From: Apoderus coryli
Taxonomy: Eukaryota; Arthropoda; Insecta; Coleoptera; Attelabidae
Direction: 5' to 3'
NCBI GenBank assembly: GCA_911728435.2
Contig: OU452210.1
Span: 11,842,001-11,906,000, forward strand
DNA: 64,000 nucleotides
Of the stretch, positions 23,670-32,943 are shown piece after piece. A program made the position numbers and the translations under genes. The notes under the pieces are model-generated. The model did not search any database. It was not told the DNA's origin and was given only the letters and a program-made list of their open reading frames with translations. Within the stretch, counting starts at the first letter, position 1, and each line of letters opens with the position of its first letter.

Positions 23670-24485
23670 CAGGGTATATCAAAAATAATATTTTTAATGA
23701 TTTTGATTTTCTTGTTTTTTTAATTTTATTATTTTAATAGTAGCTATGAAATTCACCACTTTGAGAAAACAGTTTATTAGTGTTTTTTGCACAATTTGTG
23801 TAATAAATCACGGGTTTGAAAATATTTTCACAAAATTAAAAAAAAAAACAAAAAAATCAAAATCATTAAAAATGTTATTTTTGAAATATTTGGGCATGTG
23901 GTTATCTGAAGACTGGACCTCTGATATCGAGGTCAAGAGTCGCATCGAACAAGCCCGACAAGCATTCCTAAGACTGAGGAGAGTATTTAGTTGCTCGGAC
24001 TTCGATCTTGGTCTGAGGTTGAGATTCTTAAAGTGCTATGTGTGGTCAGTACTTCTCTACGGGATGGAAGGTTGGACCCTTAAAGTCAACAACATTAACA
24101 AATTGGAAGCGTTCGAGATGTGGCTTTACCGCAGAATGCTCAAGATACCGTGGACTGCAAGAATAACAAAAGTAGAAGTTCTGTCCAACATCAACAAAGA
24201 ACGTGAACTGTTAACCACCATAAAAAAAAGAAAGACTTCATATCTGGGGCACGTCATGAGGAACAAGAAGTATGAGTATTTACAGTTGTTGATCGAGGGT
24301 AAGATAGAGGGCCGTAGGGGGATAGGAAGGAAGAAATTGTCATGGTTGCGGAAGATAAGACAGTGGACAGGGATAAATGACATACAGACCCTAATTCACA
24401 CCGCAAGAGATAGAGAGGAGATGGAAAATGTGATCGCAAACATCCATTAGTGGATAGCATCCGAAGAAGAAGAAGATATACCCTG
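23670..24485. mobile_element. MITE with about 40-bp terminal inverted repeats, split by an RTE insertion
   Basis: The left terminal repeat starts CAGGGTATATC at 23670 and runs to about 23710. Its complement is found in two pieces: 23846-23884, and GATATACCCTG ending at 24485. TA dinucleotides flank both ends, as expected for mariner/Tc1-type target duplication. Removing 23885-24474 restores a continuous right repeat. The element itself would be about 225 bp with no coding capacity, so it is a non-autonomous MITE. Confidence 0.72.
23885..24474 (+). mobile_element. 5'-truncated RTE-type non-LTR retrotransposon fragment
   Basis: The translation from K-Y-L-G-M-W-L to V-I-A-N-I-H and stop matches the C-terminal part of RTE endonuclease/reverse transcriptases. 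Recognised blocks include L-L-Y-G-M-E-G-W-T-L, Y-R-R-M-L-K-I-P-W, Y-L-G-H-V-M-R-N, G-K-I-E-G-R-R-G-I-G-R-K and W-L-R-K-I-R-Q-W-T-G. The frame is intact for about 190 codons, so the insertion is fairly young. It ends in a short GAAGAAGAAGA tail, and RTE elements typically end in such short tandem repeats. The endonuclease and most of the RT domain are missing. The open frame seems to start at 23746 only because it reads through the MITE. Confidence 0.85.
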
Positions 24486-24603
24486 TATGGTAATCGTAAA
24501 TTTGGTATTTGAAATTGTAGTTTTGACACAAGCAGACGTTTTTATAAAGAATGACTTTTTCTTCTAAATCGACAAATAAAAAAGTTTTTCCTCTTCCAAA
24601 TTC

Positions 24604-24657
24604 ATAGAGCGTTCGCTTCGCATGCGGAACGTTATGGGTTCGAATCCCATATTATGC
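24604..24657 (+). repeat. tRNA-Ala(CGC)-like sequence, copy A
   Basis: TAGAGCG is followed by an anticodon arm TTCGC-TTCGCAT-GCGGA (anticodon CGC) and a perfect T arm ATGGG-TTCGAAT-CCCAT, which carries a B-box. The 5' acceptor strand and most of the D arm are absent, so it is not a functional tRNA gene. A tRNA-derived SINE part or a tRNA relic are both possible. Confidence 0.6.
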
Positions 24658-25007
24658 GAATTACTTCGATGAGTACCACAATTAATAAAATTAATACCAG
24701 ACCTGCCTTATCGGATATTTGTGGCACAACCTCGTATTTTTTATTATTGAGCTGCGCGATATATTTTTTTATAATCTTTGGGCTCCTTAGTACAAAATAG
24801 ATCAAAAGAACTACTCACGTCATTTATTTTTAGTTAGACCTGGACAAAAAATAAAAAAAAACTATAAAATTACTCGGGGGCAATCACTTGCCCCAAAATT
24901 AATATAAAAAATTCTCTCAAATTATAAGTATACGATTTCTTTTTTGGTTATGTTTGGAGTTATGTTTATTGCTTTAAATTCTTGTCTATTTTAGTTATTT
25001 ATTTCCA

Positions 25008-25140
25008 GATGGAAGTCTGTATGCTGTATACTGTATGCATTCTTCCACGATAGCTAAATTTGGTATATGAGTTTGGGGGAGTCCTAAGATGGACCCATTC
25101 GTTTTTGGTTGAAATCGCTTAAGCCCTGTGACAACCGGTA
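25008..25140 (+). repeat. Dispersed repeat, copy B
   Basis: Same blocks as copy A at 23545: CAGATGGAAGTCTGT, a CTGTATG-rich stretch, ATTCTTCCACGATAGC, then GGACCCATTCGTTTTTGG. It lies about 200 bp upstream of a second tRNA-Ala-like sequence, so the order repeat then tRNA-like piece is the same in both copies. Confidence 0.7.
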
Positions 25141-25342
25141 AATTTTCATATATCAGTAGGGGTCGAGTGGTACATCATTTTAAAGCATTTTTATCTGCTT
25201 TACAGCGATAGGTCACTTTTGATATTTGCCCCCACAATTCTCGAGAACATTGTGTTTAAAATTTCACCAGTTAGGTAGTTGGAACCTATCTTATTAGAAT
25301 TATAATACAATAATTTGAAAGAGGGTTTTGCGGCGTCATTGA

Positions 25343-25396
25343 TAGAGCGTGCGCTTCGCATGCGGAAGGTTCTGTGTTCGAATCCCAGCTATGGCA
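25343..25396 (+). repeat. tRNA-Ala(CGC)-like sequence, copy B
   Basis: TAGAGCG, anticodon arm TGCGC-TTCGCAT-GCGGA (one mismatch, anticodon CGC), T arm CTGTG-TTCGAAT-CCCAG (one mismatch). The D arm is shortened and the 5' acceptor strand does not pair. Same structure and anticodon as the copy 740 bp upstream. Confidence 0.6.
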
Positions 25397-25399
25397 ACA

Positions 25400-27529
25400 C
25401 TTTTTTTTTCGATTTTTGAATAAAGTAGTTAGTTTGTTACGTTATTTTATTGGAAATAATGATAATAATACAATTACAATAATACTTTTTATTAAAATTC
25501 TGTTTCGTTACGCAGGTCATATATTTTAGATTATATTATACCTTGTCGGGTTTTGCTATTATGTTAGAGGCTAAAGTTATTCGCAATTCCTGAAACCGTG
25601 TAGTATTATAGCTTTATTATAAGAGAAGGGAATGTATTTAGTTTTTTCAGAATTAGGTAGTTAGATTTCATCAAACCAAGATTTTAGCTTTGATAAGTCT
25701 GTTTGAGCGGAATATCTAACTTAGACCCACGTTTTACCAGTATATTGAATCACAGGATTAGTTAGTTTTCCTCAGGGGTAAACAGGGTCTGTCAAAAAAA
25801 ACGCAGAAATATTTAAGGGGGTGATTTCGCAGGTCATTTTATGAAAAAAGTTCCCACAAACATACGACCGGAAATGCATTGTTTCCAAGTTGAGAGATGA
25901 GCTAGCCCACACTGTATATAATTGTGTGAGAGAAACAAAGTATTTAAAATAAAAATAAAGCTACGCCTCGGAAGATGACATTTTTAATAATTATTTAATT
26001 AATTGAACGTAACTGGAGCAAATTGTTAACACACGATAGCTATACTTATTAATAGTAGACCTACCTTAGCACATTAACAAATGAAGAACGGATTACGAAG
26101 CAAAGTAGGTACCTCGGTATAGTATACCTTACCTACCATTCATTATTCATATTCAATTTGATGAATTAAAATAATATCTACCGACCTGAGTATCTATCTA
26201 ATCAGTTGCTTGTGCAGATAGATTGAAATATTGGAAATAATGATCTAAAAAAATTGTTTTTATAATAGAAAATGTACGTGATACAATTTTATTTAAGCAT
26301 ATTATATTTGTGCTCAATAATATTCTAAATTAAATATGTAAATGTGAATTTTTTATATATTGTTCACGCCTTACGAATACTGTGGCTAAACTATTTAATT
26401 TCCTAAAAGTTTTATTCATGGGTTCGATAAAAATGATTTATAGCTACATTTTAAAAATATTGTGAATGGTGTCCCAAATTTAAGAAATGAACCATATTTT
26501 TGTTTTTTTAAATGGAATGCTCTGTATTTGAATATATTTTTAGATTCCCCGTTCAAAATAAACCTAAATTTCATAAACTACATCGCACCTAAGGCTGACA
26601 GTTTTTTAAATATTTTAATTTAATTAATTTTATCCACTATGGGGTGAATAACCCTTTATAATGTATAATAAGTATATTATTTCCTTTTTTGATTTTCTTG
26701 AACATTTTCCCAATGATTTTTTTGTATAATTTTTTTTTAGAAATGATGATTGCAAATAAACAAACTTGTTTGAAGTAAATTTAGTATCTCTATCTAATTC
26801 ATGTCATTATTTTTTTCAACGTATCGGCGAAACATGGTCGCGTTGTTCGGAATTTTTTTAAAATGTGTTAATCCTCATTAATTATACACTTCGATCAATT
26901 CGAAATTTACATATTTTTATGCAAATATAACCAAAATCATCAATCAATTTCAATGCCTTCAAGGGATGATAGGTCAAATTTTTAATATTGTAAAGATAAA
27001 CCAAAATTATAAAACAGGAGACTAATTGAATATCTTTGGAAATTTTTGATACTGTATGACTTGTAATGCAAGGGAATGTAATGTTAAAAAAGTCAATGCT
27101 GTCAGTCAGCTCTTGTCTGGTATTAAATAAGTTTAATTATTAAAGATATTTTGCAGAAGTGATTTCGTTTAATTTTATTACTTTAAAGATAGGTATGTAG
27201 CAATGAGCTTTTCTTGTTCATTGAAGAGATGCTAGGGTGGTTCAACTCCACTTACTATAATAATCTAATATACAAAATGTTGATTCTACAAAGTTGAAAC
27301 TTACTCTAAGAAAATTTATGATTTAATTTTTCAAAGATTCACTGTGGTTTTACACATTAATTACTATCTATAGCGGATTTTTGTGATGAACTGAATATTT
27401 GTATGGATATATGCGGCGTTGAGTTATCACTAGCTTGTGGTCCGTAATTTCCGCAGTTTGTTATATGTTAGGTCTAGTTCCGTTGACGCAGTATATGTAC
27501 AAGGTCTGTGCACTATACATATCCATCCA
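25400..27529. other. Non-coding stretch
   Basis: No gene, RNA gene or clear mobile element seen. AT-rich, with only short chance frames. Confidence 0.5.
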
Positions 27530-27790
27530 GTTTGTGGCATTCTTCGAAGTAAACCCCATTTGACTCATTAGTACACTCCCATCGGTGCTTTCTTATCCTG
27601 AAGCAGTTTCCGAACAAGGTTTCGGCACAGTACGGAGGCTGGCGAAGTTGAATAATTTTACAATGGATAAATGCGCTGGTGCGTTATCCTCGTGAAGATG
27701 CTAGTGCCGCTTGCGATTTGTTTAACAAATAAACACAACATGTATGACCCAATAAGTGGTAGCTGGAGCGACGTTATGAACACAGGTTGA
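27530..27790 (-). pseudogene. Mariner-type transposase remnant with internal deletion
   Basis: The minus strand reads L-H-E-D-N-A-P-A-H near 27668-27700, the DDE-domain 'HHDNAPAH' block. After a frameshift come Q-P-P-Y and then C-F-R-I-R-K-H-R-W-E-C and N-G-V-Y-F-E-E. These match the 'PPYSPDL' site and the C-terminal 'RW..CI...G.YFEG' block of mariner transposases. The region normally between those two blocks is missing. Frameshift and stops make it dead. Confidence 0.6.
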
Positions 27791-27799
27791 ATTTTTGGT

Positions 27800-29960
27800 G
27801 CAGCGGTCCCTGTAAGCTAGATCAATTTTCTACTTTTGAGGGTAGGCTGACAGGTGTGTATTTTAAATTGACTTTAATGACTTTCATTAAGATACATCTT
27901 GTGTCCGCAGGTTTTTTAAACCTGTTTATTTGAGGTCGAGATTGATTGACCCTGACCAAGTTGTTATGGAATTTTCGGTTTATGATTTAGCTTATAATAT
28001 AATAAAATGAAAGATAAGAAGTTTAATTTTGTCCGAATTTATAGATTTGAACATAATTGTAGTAGTTGTTGGCTCTACATTTTGCATATTGATATTGCTA
28101 TTAATTAGATAATAATTAATGTTATATAAATAAACAAATATATAACATAAACAAATACTTTTTATAGAGAAAAATGCAATCTGCAATTTGTATATTTAGA
28201 TAACTGCATTTTACAGACAATAAAAATAACATTTTTTCCATAATCTGGCGGCGATATGTTAAAATAATAATCGTTTAGTCGCCTGATGACATTGCATAAA
28301 CACATCGAAACGTAATCGAAGGAAATATAAATAAATCAGAACTAAGGAAAATAATTCTGTTTCTGTATTAATAATATACTGGTAGTAGGTATAGATTGAC
28401 TACATCACACATAAATTTATGAATACCTACTACACTTTGAAGATGTTTCTAACTTTCAGTTGGTTAATATATTTTTGAACAGCAGAACGAAGCGTTTCCT
28501 TAATTTCAATACCTTCGACGTATAATGAAATTTAAACAAAAAATAATGTCGTTCTGATTTCTTGCTTAATATAATTATATGGCCAACAGAAAACTCAGTG
28601 CCCTTCTTCGAACCCTATCCAGGGGGTCATGCTTAAGTTTGAATAATTTGCCATGGCGGAAAATATAATAGAATCAATTTTTTGCAAAAATTGCCAATGA
28701 CTAAGTTGGAGACACGTTGGTAAAAGTTATCAATATTTTGAATGAACTATTGGGTATTTAAATCTGGCGATAACACGTTTCTTTGAATGTGATTATACAT
28801 CATGGTTTTTGTTTATCTTAAAGATACACTTATTTAGAAAATACAGCATTTTAGCCAATAATATGATCAGTCTAATTCAAGGATAGCATTAAACAGGAAA
28901 AATGAGTTCATCATCATCATACTACTACATTTTTATGAATTAACCACCAATATTTCCTCATTATTTTCACATCAAAATAGAAGAATTAGTTTGATTTATT
29001 TGGATATCTCCATCATGAAGTTTTGACGTTAAATATACTTAAACACAGTTGCATATTTCATGAAATATATTTACTATCGAGAAACATATTTTTGCTGCTC
29101 TTGACTACATGATCTTTAAATGTATATTTTCAAACTTAAAATAAATTTGCAAATACCTTGTTAGTTTTGACAATTCCATATAGCAGTTTTAAGAGTGCAA
29201 TTCACAAATTCACGTCTCAATGTCTTGATGAATGATACATCCAATATAGTTGATAAAATGTGGAATTAAAATTGAACTTGTGTTCTTCCTTGCATATATA
29301 ATACATATCCGGTCATCTAAAGTCAATCGGTATGGTTTTGCATAATGCGAATAAAATGTACGATTCACATCTTGCTTTATTTGGCATGCAAATCATGTTT
29401 ATATAAGAGGAAGTTCTTTTTTTTCAATATCAAGGAATTGTCAATATAAATTTACCATTAGTATGAGTTATATAATAGTATTGTTTTGGTCTTTTTGACG
29501 TTTACTGTTTGAGATATGATGACGTCCTGGAACGTGTCCACGTGGGTTTTTTAAGAAACTTCTCTGCTTGCCCAGAAATACACCTGTCGGTAGACTGGAG
29601 ACAGATATGATGGTTCTGGGTCTAAATACAACTGGATATTACAGCTCAAGCAATTCAGATTCGAACATGTTGCTGTGACCGTTTGCGGTTAACGTATAAT
29701 GGTAGTATTTATTTAATAGATATGACACAATTATGTTCGATTTGCAATCTTCACAGACCTAAAACAATTGATCACCTTTGATGGCATCCCAGGCTCTTCT
29801 GTCTTGCATTACAAAGTATCTGTTGGCTGTAATGTAACTACGTTGTTTCTTGCTTAATGAATAGCTGATCTCTAATACAGAATTTAGATTTTTCTATTCT
29901 GACTTTCCTTTCTTCTTTGTTATTCTTAAATTCGTTAATTATTGTCTGTATAACAATTAT
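27800..29960. other. Non-coding stretch
   Basis: No gene recognised. At 29755-29830 the minus strand reads R-Y-F-V-M-Q-D-R-R-A-W-D-A-I-K. This faintly resembles the last residues of LINE ORF2 proteins ('..DR..WR..V') and may be a tiny retroelement relic. Confidence 0.4.
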
Positions 29961-30026
29961 TATTTTTATTCTTGAAATGAAAATCAACCCTCACGAAACG
30001 AATTTAATAGATCACTGTACAATTCT

Positions 30027-30065
30027 TATATCTACCAACCATGTTTCGGAGCACCATCATCAGTG
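30027..30065 (-). ncRNA. Hammerhead-like ribozyme motif, left arm
   Basis: On the minus strand: CTGATGA (30063-30057), a short TGGTGCTCC, GAAAC (30047-30043), then ATGGTTGGTA and GATATAAGAA. The catalytic core is intact. Helix II is shortened to about 2 bp. AC and GT around ATGGTTG could form the short helix III, with cleavage after GTA. Activity is doubtful. Confidence 0.45.
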
Positions 30066-30564
30066 GTTAGAAAATTACAAAAGCTATTTCATTATTAGGT
30101 ATCCTATAATTTTATGTCTAGTTAGAAGAAATGTATTAATTTTGAAGACAAGAAGGATGTACTCAATATTTTGATGTATTATAATAAGTATCAATATTCG
30201 AACTTACCATTACGTGAAAATTTTTTAAATGTTTTTTGTTAAAGTAACACATATTCCTAATTAGTTACGTTAAAAAATTTTTAAATCCTTAAAATTTATG
30301 TCAACAATTTTGTTTACTAATTATTTGAGCCTTTTATACCTTGTGTTTTATAAATCATTAAAACAGAAATGTTTATATTGTAAATGGAGTTAACTATCTT
30401 TCAGCAATGGGGTTTTGAAAATATTTTAAAATTTGTATCTATGTAAATTACAAAAAAAAAAAAATACATCAAAATATTGAATATATCCTTCTTTCCAGAA
30501 TTAATACATTTCTTCTAACAAGACATAAAATTATAGAATATTATTGAAATAGCTTTTGTAATTT

Positions 30565-30622
30565 TCTAAGCACTGATGTTGGAGCCTGGTGCTCCGAAAC
30601 ATGTTTGGTAGATATAAGAATT
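30565..30622 (+). ncRNA. Hammerhead-like ribozyme motif, right arm
   Basis: CTGATG (30573-30578) followed by TT, a perfect 5-bp helix II GGAGC-CTGGT-GCTCC, then GAAAC (30596-30600), ATGTTTGGTA and GATATAAGAA. The last core base, usually A, is T, and there is one extra T before helix II, so this copy is probably inactive. It and the left copy have decayed at different positions. Confidence 0.45.
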
Positions 30623-30669
30623 TATATAAGTTTCGTGGAGGTTGACTTTCATTTCAAGAATATATATCA

Positions 30670-31430
30670 TTCTACTCCACTTCAATATGGACTCCTTTTA
30701 TACAATTATTATTTTTTTAATATTAAGTTTATAAACTAACTTCCACTTGTATTTACGATGTGCTGTTCATTTGTTGTTTTGATTTTTTTTAATTGAGTTG
30801 TATTATTTAAGTATTTAATTAAGTAGGTATTCTGCCTTTTAGTATTCTTTCTCAATGAAATCTCATGGATTTGTGGAAAAATTTCTGGTTGTGTATTCAC
30901 GCCCTTATAAACAATAGGGAAATTAAGTGCTATGCTGCTTTTTTTTTACATTAAAAAAATTTCGCGTTCTTCCTTTCTGTTCGAAATTTTGTTACATAAT
31001 GATGTTTGGTAATTTGGGTAGTATGATTGTAATAATTAAAACACTGTTTAACGGTATGTACAAAACTGAATATTTATTAATATGGAAAAGAGTTGTGTTT
31101 GAGAGTTAAGTTATTATAAAATCTGGAGAGAGAGTTTTGGCACGAGAGAGATGTTGACGGTTTTGATGTTGAAGACTGACTGGGGTAAAATTATAGAAAA
31201 AGGATCTCTGTGAAGAGAGTACCACATCTGGTCGGCACGTGGCTTTAACAATAACCACTGCTTTTTCTAGGTACGGACTAGGGATTTCTTTTGTTCCCGA
31301 AAATGAAAAACATTAAAAAGAAAGTAGAAATATTCGTGCCAGATGTTTGAACTTTTGGTGCAATTTAGAAAATATTATTTACAACTACTATACTAAATTT
31401 GTACAAAGAAATAACTAAATTTAAAAATAC
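30670..31430. other. Non-coding stretch
   Basis: No gene recognised. A short open frame at 30927-31109 shows no domain and has a composition like the surrounding AT-rich DNA. Confidence 0.5.
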
Positions 31431-31433
31431 ATA

Positions 31434-31530
31434 TATACAGTGTGGCACAATAAAAAGGTTGCCACAGTATCTACAGAATAAAATACAATATATACAGTGT
31501 GGCGCAAGAATAATGGTCGCCACAGATGTA
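31434..31530. repeat. Tandem pair of hairpins with a compensatory base change
   Basis: Two units of about 57 bp, each starting ATATACAGTGTGGC. In unit 1 TGTGGCA (31441-31447) pairs with TGCCACA (31460-31466). In unit 2 TGTGGCG (31498-31504) pairs with CGCCACA (31518-31524). The A-T pair of the first is G-C in the second. The TATACAGTGTGGC start looks like a mariner-type terminus. Confidence 0.6.
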
Positions 31531-31594
31531 TAGGCAGCAAATATTGGCGTAAAACTTCTTGGCGCGTTTCTGATGACTTAAACTGTATATAATG

Positions 31595-31960
31595 TACGAG
31601 GGGGCGTTTTTAATTTAATTTTACAATGTATTCATCTGGAAATTTAATAGACTTCCCAGACCTAGCAAATTATTTAGAAAAATATGCCGAAATTACTTCC
31701 TTCACTTCATCGCTCGTAAATTTCTCACCGGAGTTCTTTATTCATTTTTGGGAGCCAATAATAATCGGTCTGGGGTGGGTGATTTATAATATCGAAGGCC
31801 CTTTGTGCAGGGCAGCCACCTTTTGGATGCTTTTTTTAACTGTTTAAAGAATGAAGCGTAGTATTCTGGAGTTATCTTTATAATCAATCAATAGCATTCC
31901 TTCTGAGTCCTAAAAGATGGTCGCCATGAGTTTTACGGCGGACTGTAGAGTGAGCACTCT
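31595..31960 (-). pseudogene. Mariner-type transposase remnant with one terminal repeat
   Basis: The minus strand reads V-K-L-M-A-T-I-F-stop-D-S-E-G-M-L-L-I-D-Y, matching 'VMATVFWD..GILLIDY', with TAG at the Trp. Later come Y-Y-W-L-P-K-M-N-K-E-L-R and, after a 1-nt slip, K-F-T-S-D-E-V-K-E-V-I-S-A-Y-F-S-K, the C-terminal mariner block. A terminal repeat TACGAGGGGGCGTTTTTAAT ends the element at 31595, and the same sequence caps a mini-element at 40522-40586. The other end was not found. DDE core residues and much of the middle are lost. Confidence 0.65.
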
Positions 31961-32760
31961 CCCACTGATCTTTGTCATCCCAAGATGATCATGCAGAATT
32001 TATATCGGATACTTCAACCATTTCTGCGACTTTTTTGTTTATCACGCGAACATCTTCGCCATTTGAGATATGTTCCTTCAATATTCCATACTTCAACCCC
32101 ATAAAGCTAAATTTGGGACTGAGGTCGAAATAGTCTGTCTGAAGCAGTCTTTTTACATTTATTACCAGTACTATTACGACAGTACTGCCTTGTCTTATAT
32201 TCTAACCAGTTTCACGTGGAACTCCGTCAATTCCTCGATAGCTTTCTTTTAGGAATTTTATCTTTGAGTCTCGTGTAAAATAATTCGTTAAAAGTTAGAC
32301 TCCATCCCTCTTAAACGTTGCATTTTTGAAAAGTTAATGCTCTAATTTAGTCGACGACAATTTGTTAACAGATAGAAAGAAGGAAATCGCATATACTTAT
32401 TTAAATATAATCAGTTTACCTCAGTAGTCGATGATGGTTTCTTAGTTAAGTATGAGGTATATTTAAGGGTTACTTAGTTTATTAAAATTGGATATCAAGA
32501 TTTTGTTTTATTCTTTTCTGTTTCAATAAAATAAGATTTTCTAATTCGAAGAAAATAGGATGTGACTAAATTAAACTCAACATTTCAGATAAAAAAAATC
32601 AATCTAATGTGCTTATAAGATAAATTTTTGAAACTTTTTTTTTTGGAAATGCCGCTACCATATCAGACATAAAGTAAATAAATAGTTATTCCCAACAATC
32701 ATTGAATATGGTTTTATGGCTGTAGTAGTATAACGTATAGTATTTGGTACTACTTTAACA
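31961..32760. other. Non-coding stretch
   Basis: No gene recognised. The left part, to about 32300, may be 5' sequence of the mariner remnant, but I could not match it to transposase blocks. Confidence 0.4.
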
Positions 32761-32780
32761 GCGCTCGCTTACCGATTCAC

Positions 32781-32943
32781 TCAGTCTATGTTGATCTGCG
32801 CTAGAGTTGTGGTATTATTACGTGACGTCAAGTGAATATTATCGCGTGGCGCGTATTTTAATTTCATTCGAATTTTAGTGATTAATTTTGTTTGTTTACT
32901 ATTTGATTGTATAGTGGTATTGTTTACGTGGATTTTACAAAAA
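32781..32943 (+). promoter_or_regulatory. Candidate promoter and non-coding first exon
   Basis: A perfect insect initiator TCAGTC lies at 32781-32786. A palindromic CRE, TGACGTCA, lies at 32823-32830, inside a local GC-richer, CpG-containing patch (GCGTGGCGCG). A strong splice donor AAA/GTAAGT follows at 32944. No ATG-started frame of note lies between, so this would be a 5' UTR exon of about 160 nt for a plus-strand gene. No coding exon for it was found in the remaining 31 kb. The evidence is motif-based only; no TATA box or clear DPE was seen. Confidence 0.4.
32823..32830. promoter_or_regulatory. CRE palindrome TGACGTCA
   Basis: Exact consensus binding site for CREB/ATF bZIP factors, 40 bp after the initiator-like TCAGTC. 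An 8-mer can occur by chance in 64 kb, and its weight comes from the CpG-containing context next to an initiator and a splice donor. Confidence 0.4.

Larger units (their letters stand above)
29968..30660. mobile_element. Foldback repeat with two ribozyme-like arms (Penelope-like candidate)
   Basis: Two imperfect complementary arms of about 200 bp, 29968-30180 and 30463-30660, are separated by about 280 bp. Matching landmarks are TTCTTGAAATGAAAAT / ATTTCAAGAA, CTACCAACCATGTTTCGGAGC / GCTCCGAAACATG, and TCAATATTTTGATGTATT / AATACATCAAAATATTGA. Each arm carries a hammerhead-like core pointing outward. Penelope-like retroelements are known to carry hammerhead motifs in their terminal repeats, which may be inverted. 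No reverse transcriptase remains, so the family is inferred. Confidence 0.6.

Noticed and set aside
23746..24450. A single 234-codon gene
   Set aside because: The first 45 or so codons read through the MITE and the rest is a truncated RTE fragment. There is no start context, and the junction coincides with the insertion point.
24604..24657. A functional tRNA-Ala gene
   Set aside because: The 5' acceptor strand and D arm are missing, so it cannot fold as a complete tRNA.
28283..28311. CTGATGA ... CGAAACG as a fourth hammerhead
   Set aside because: The 17 nt between the two boxes cannot form helix II next to the core, and no cleavage context is visible.
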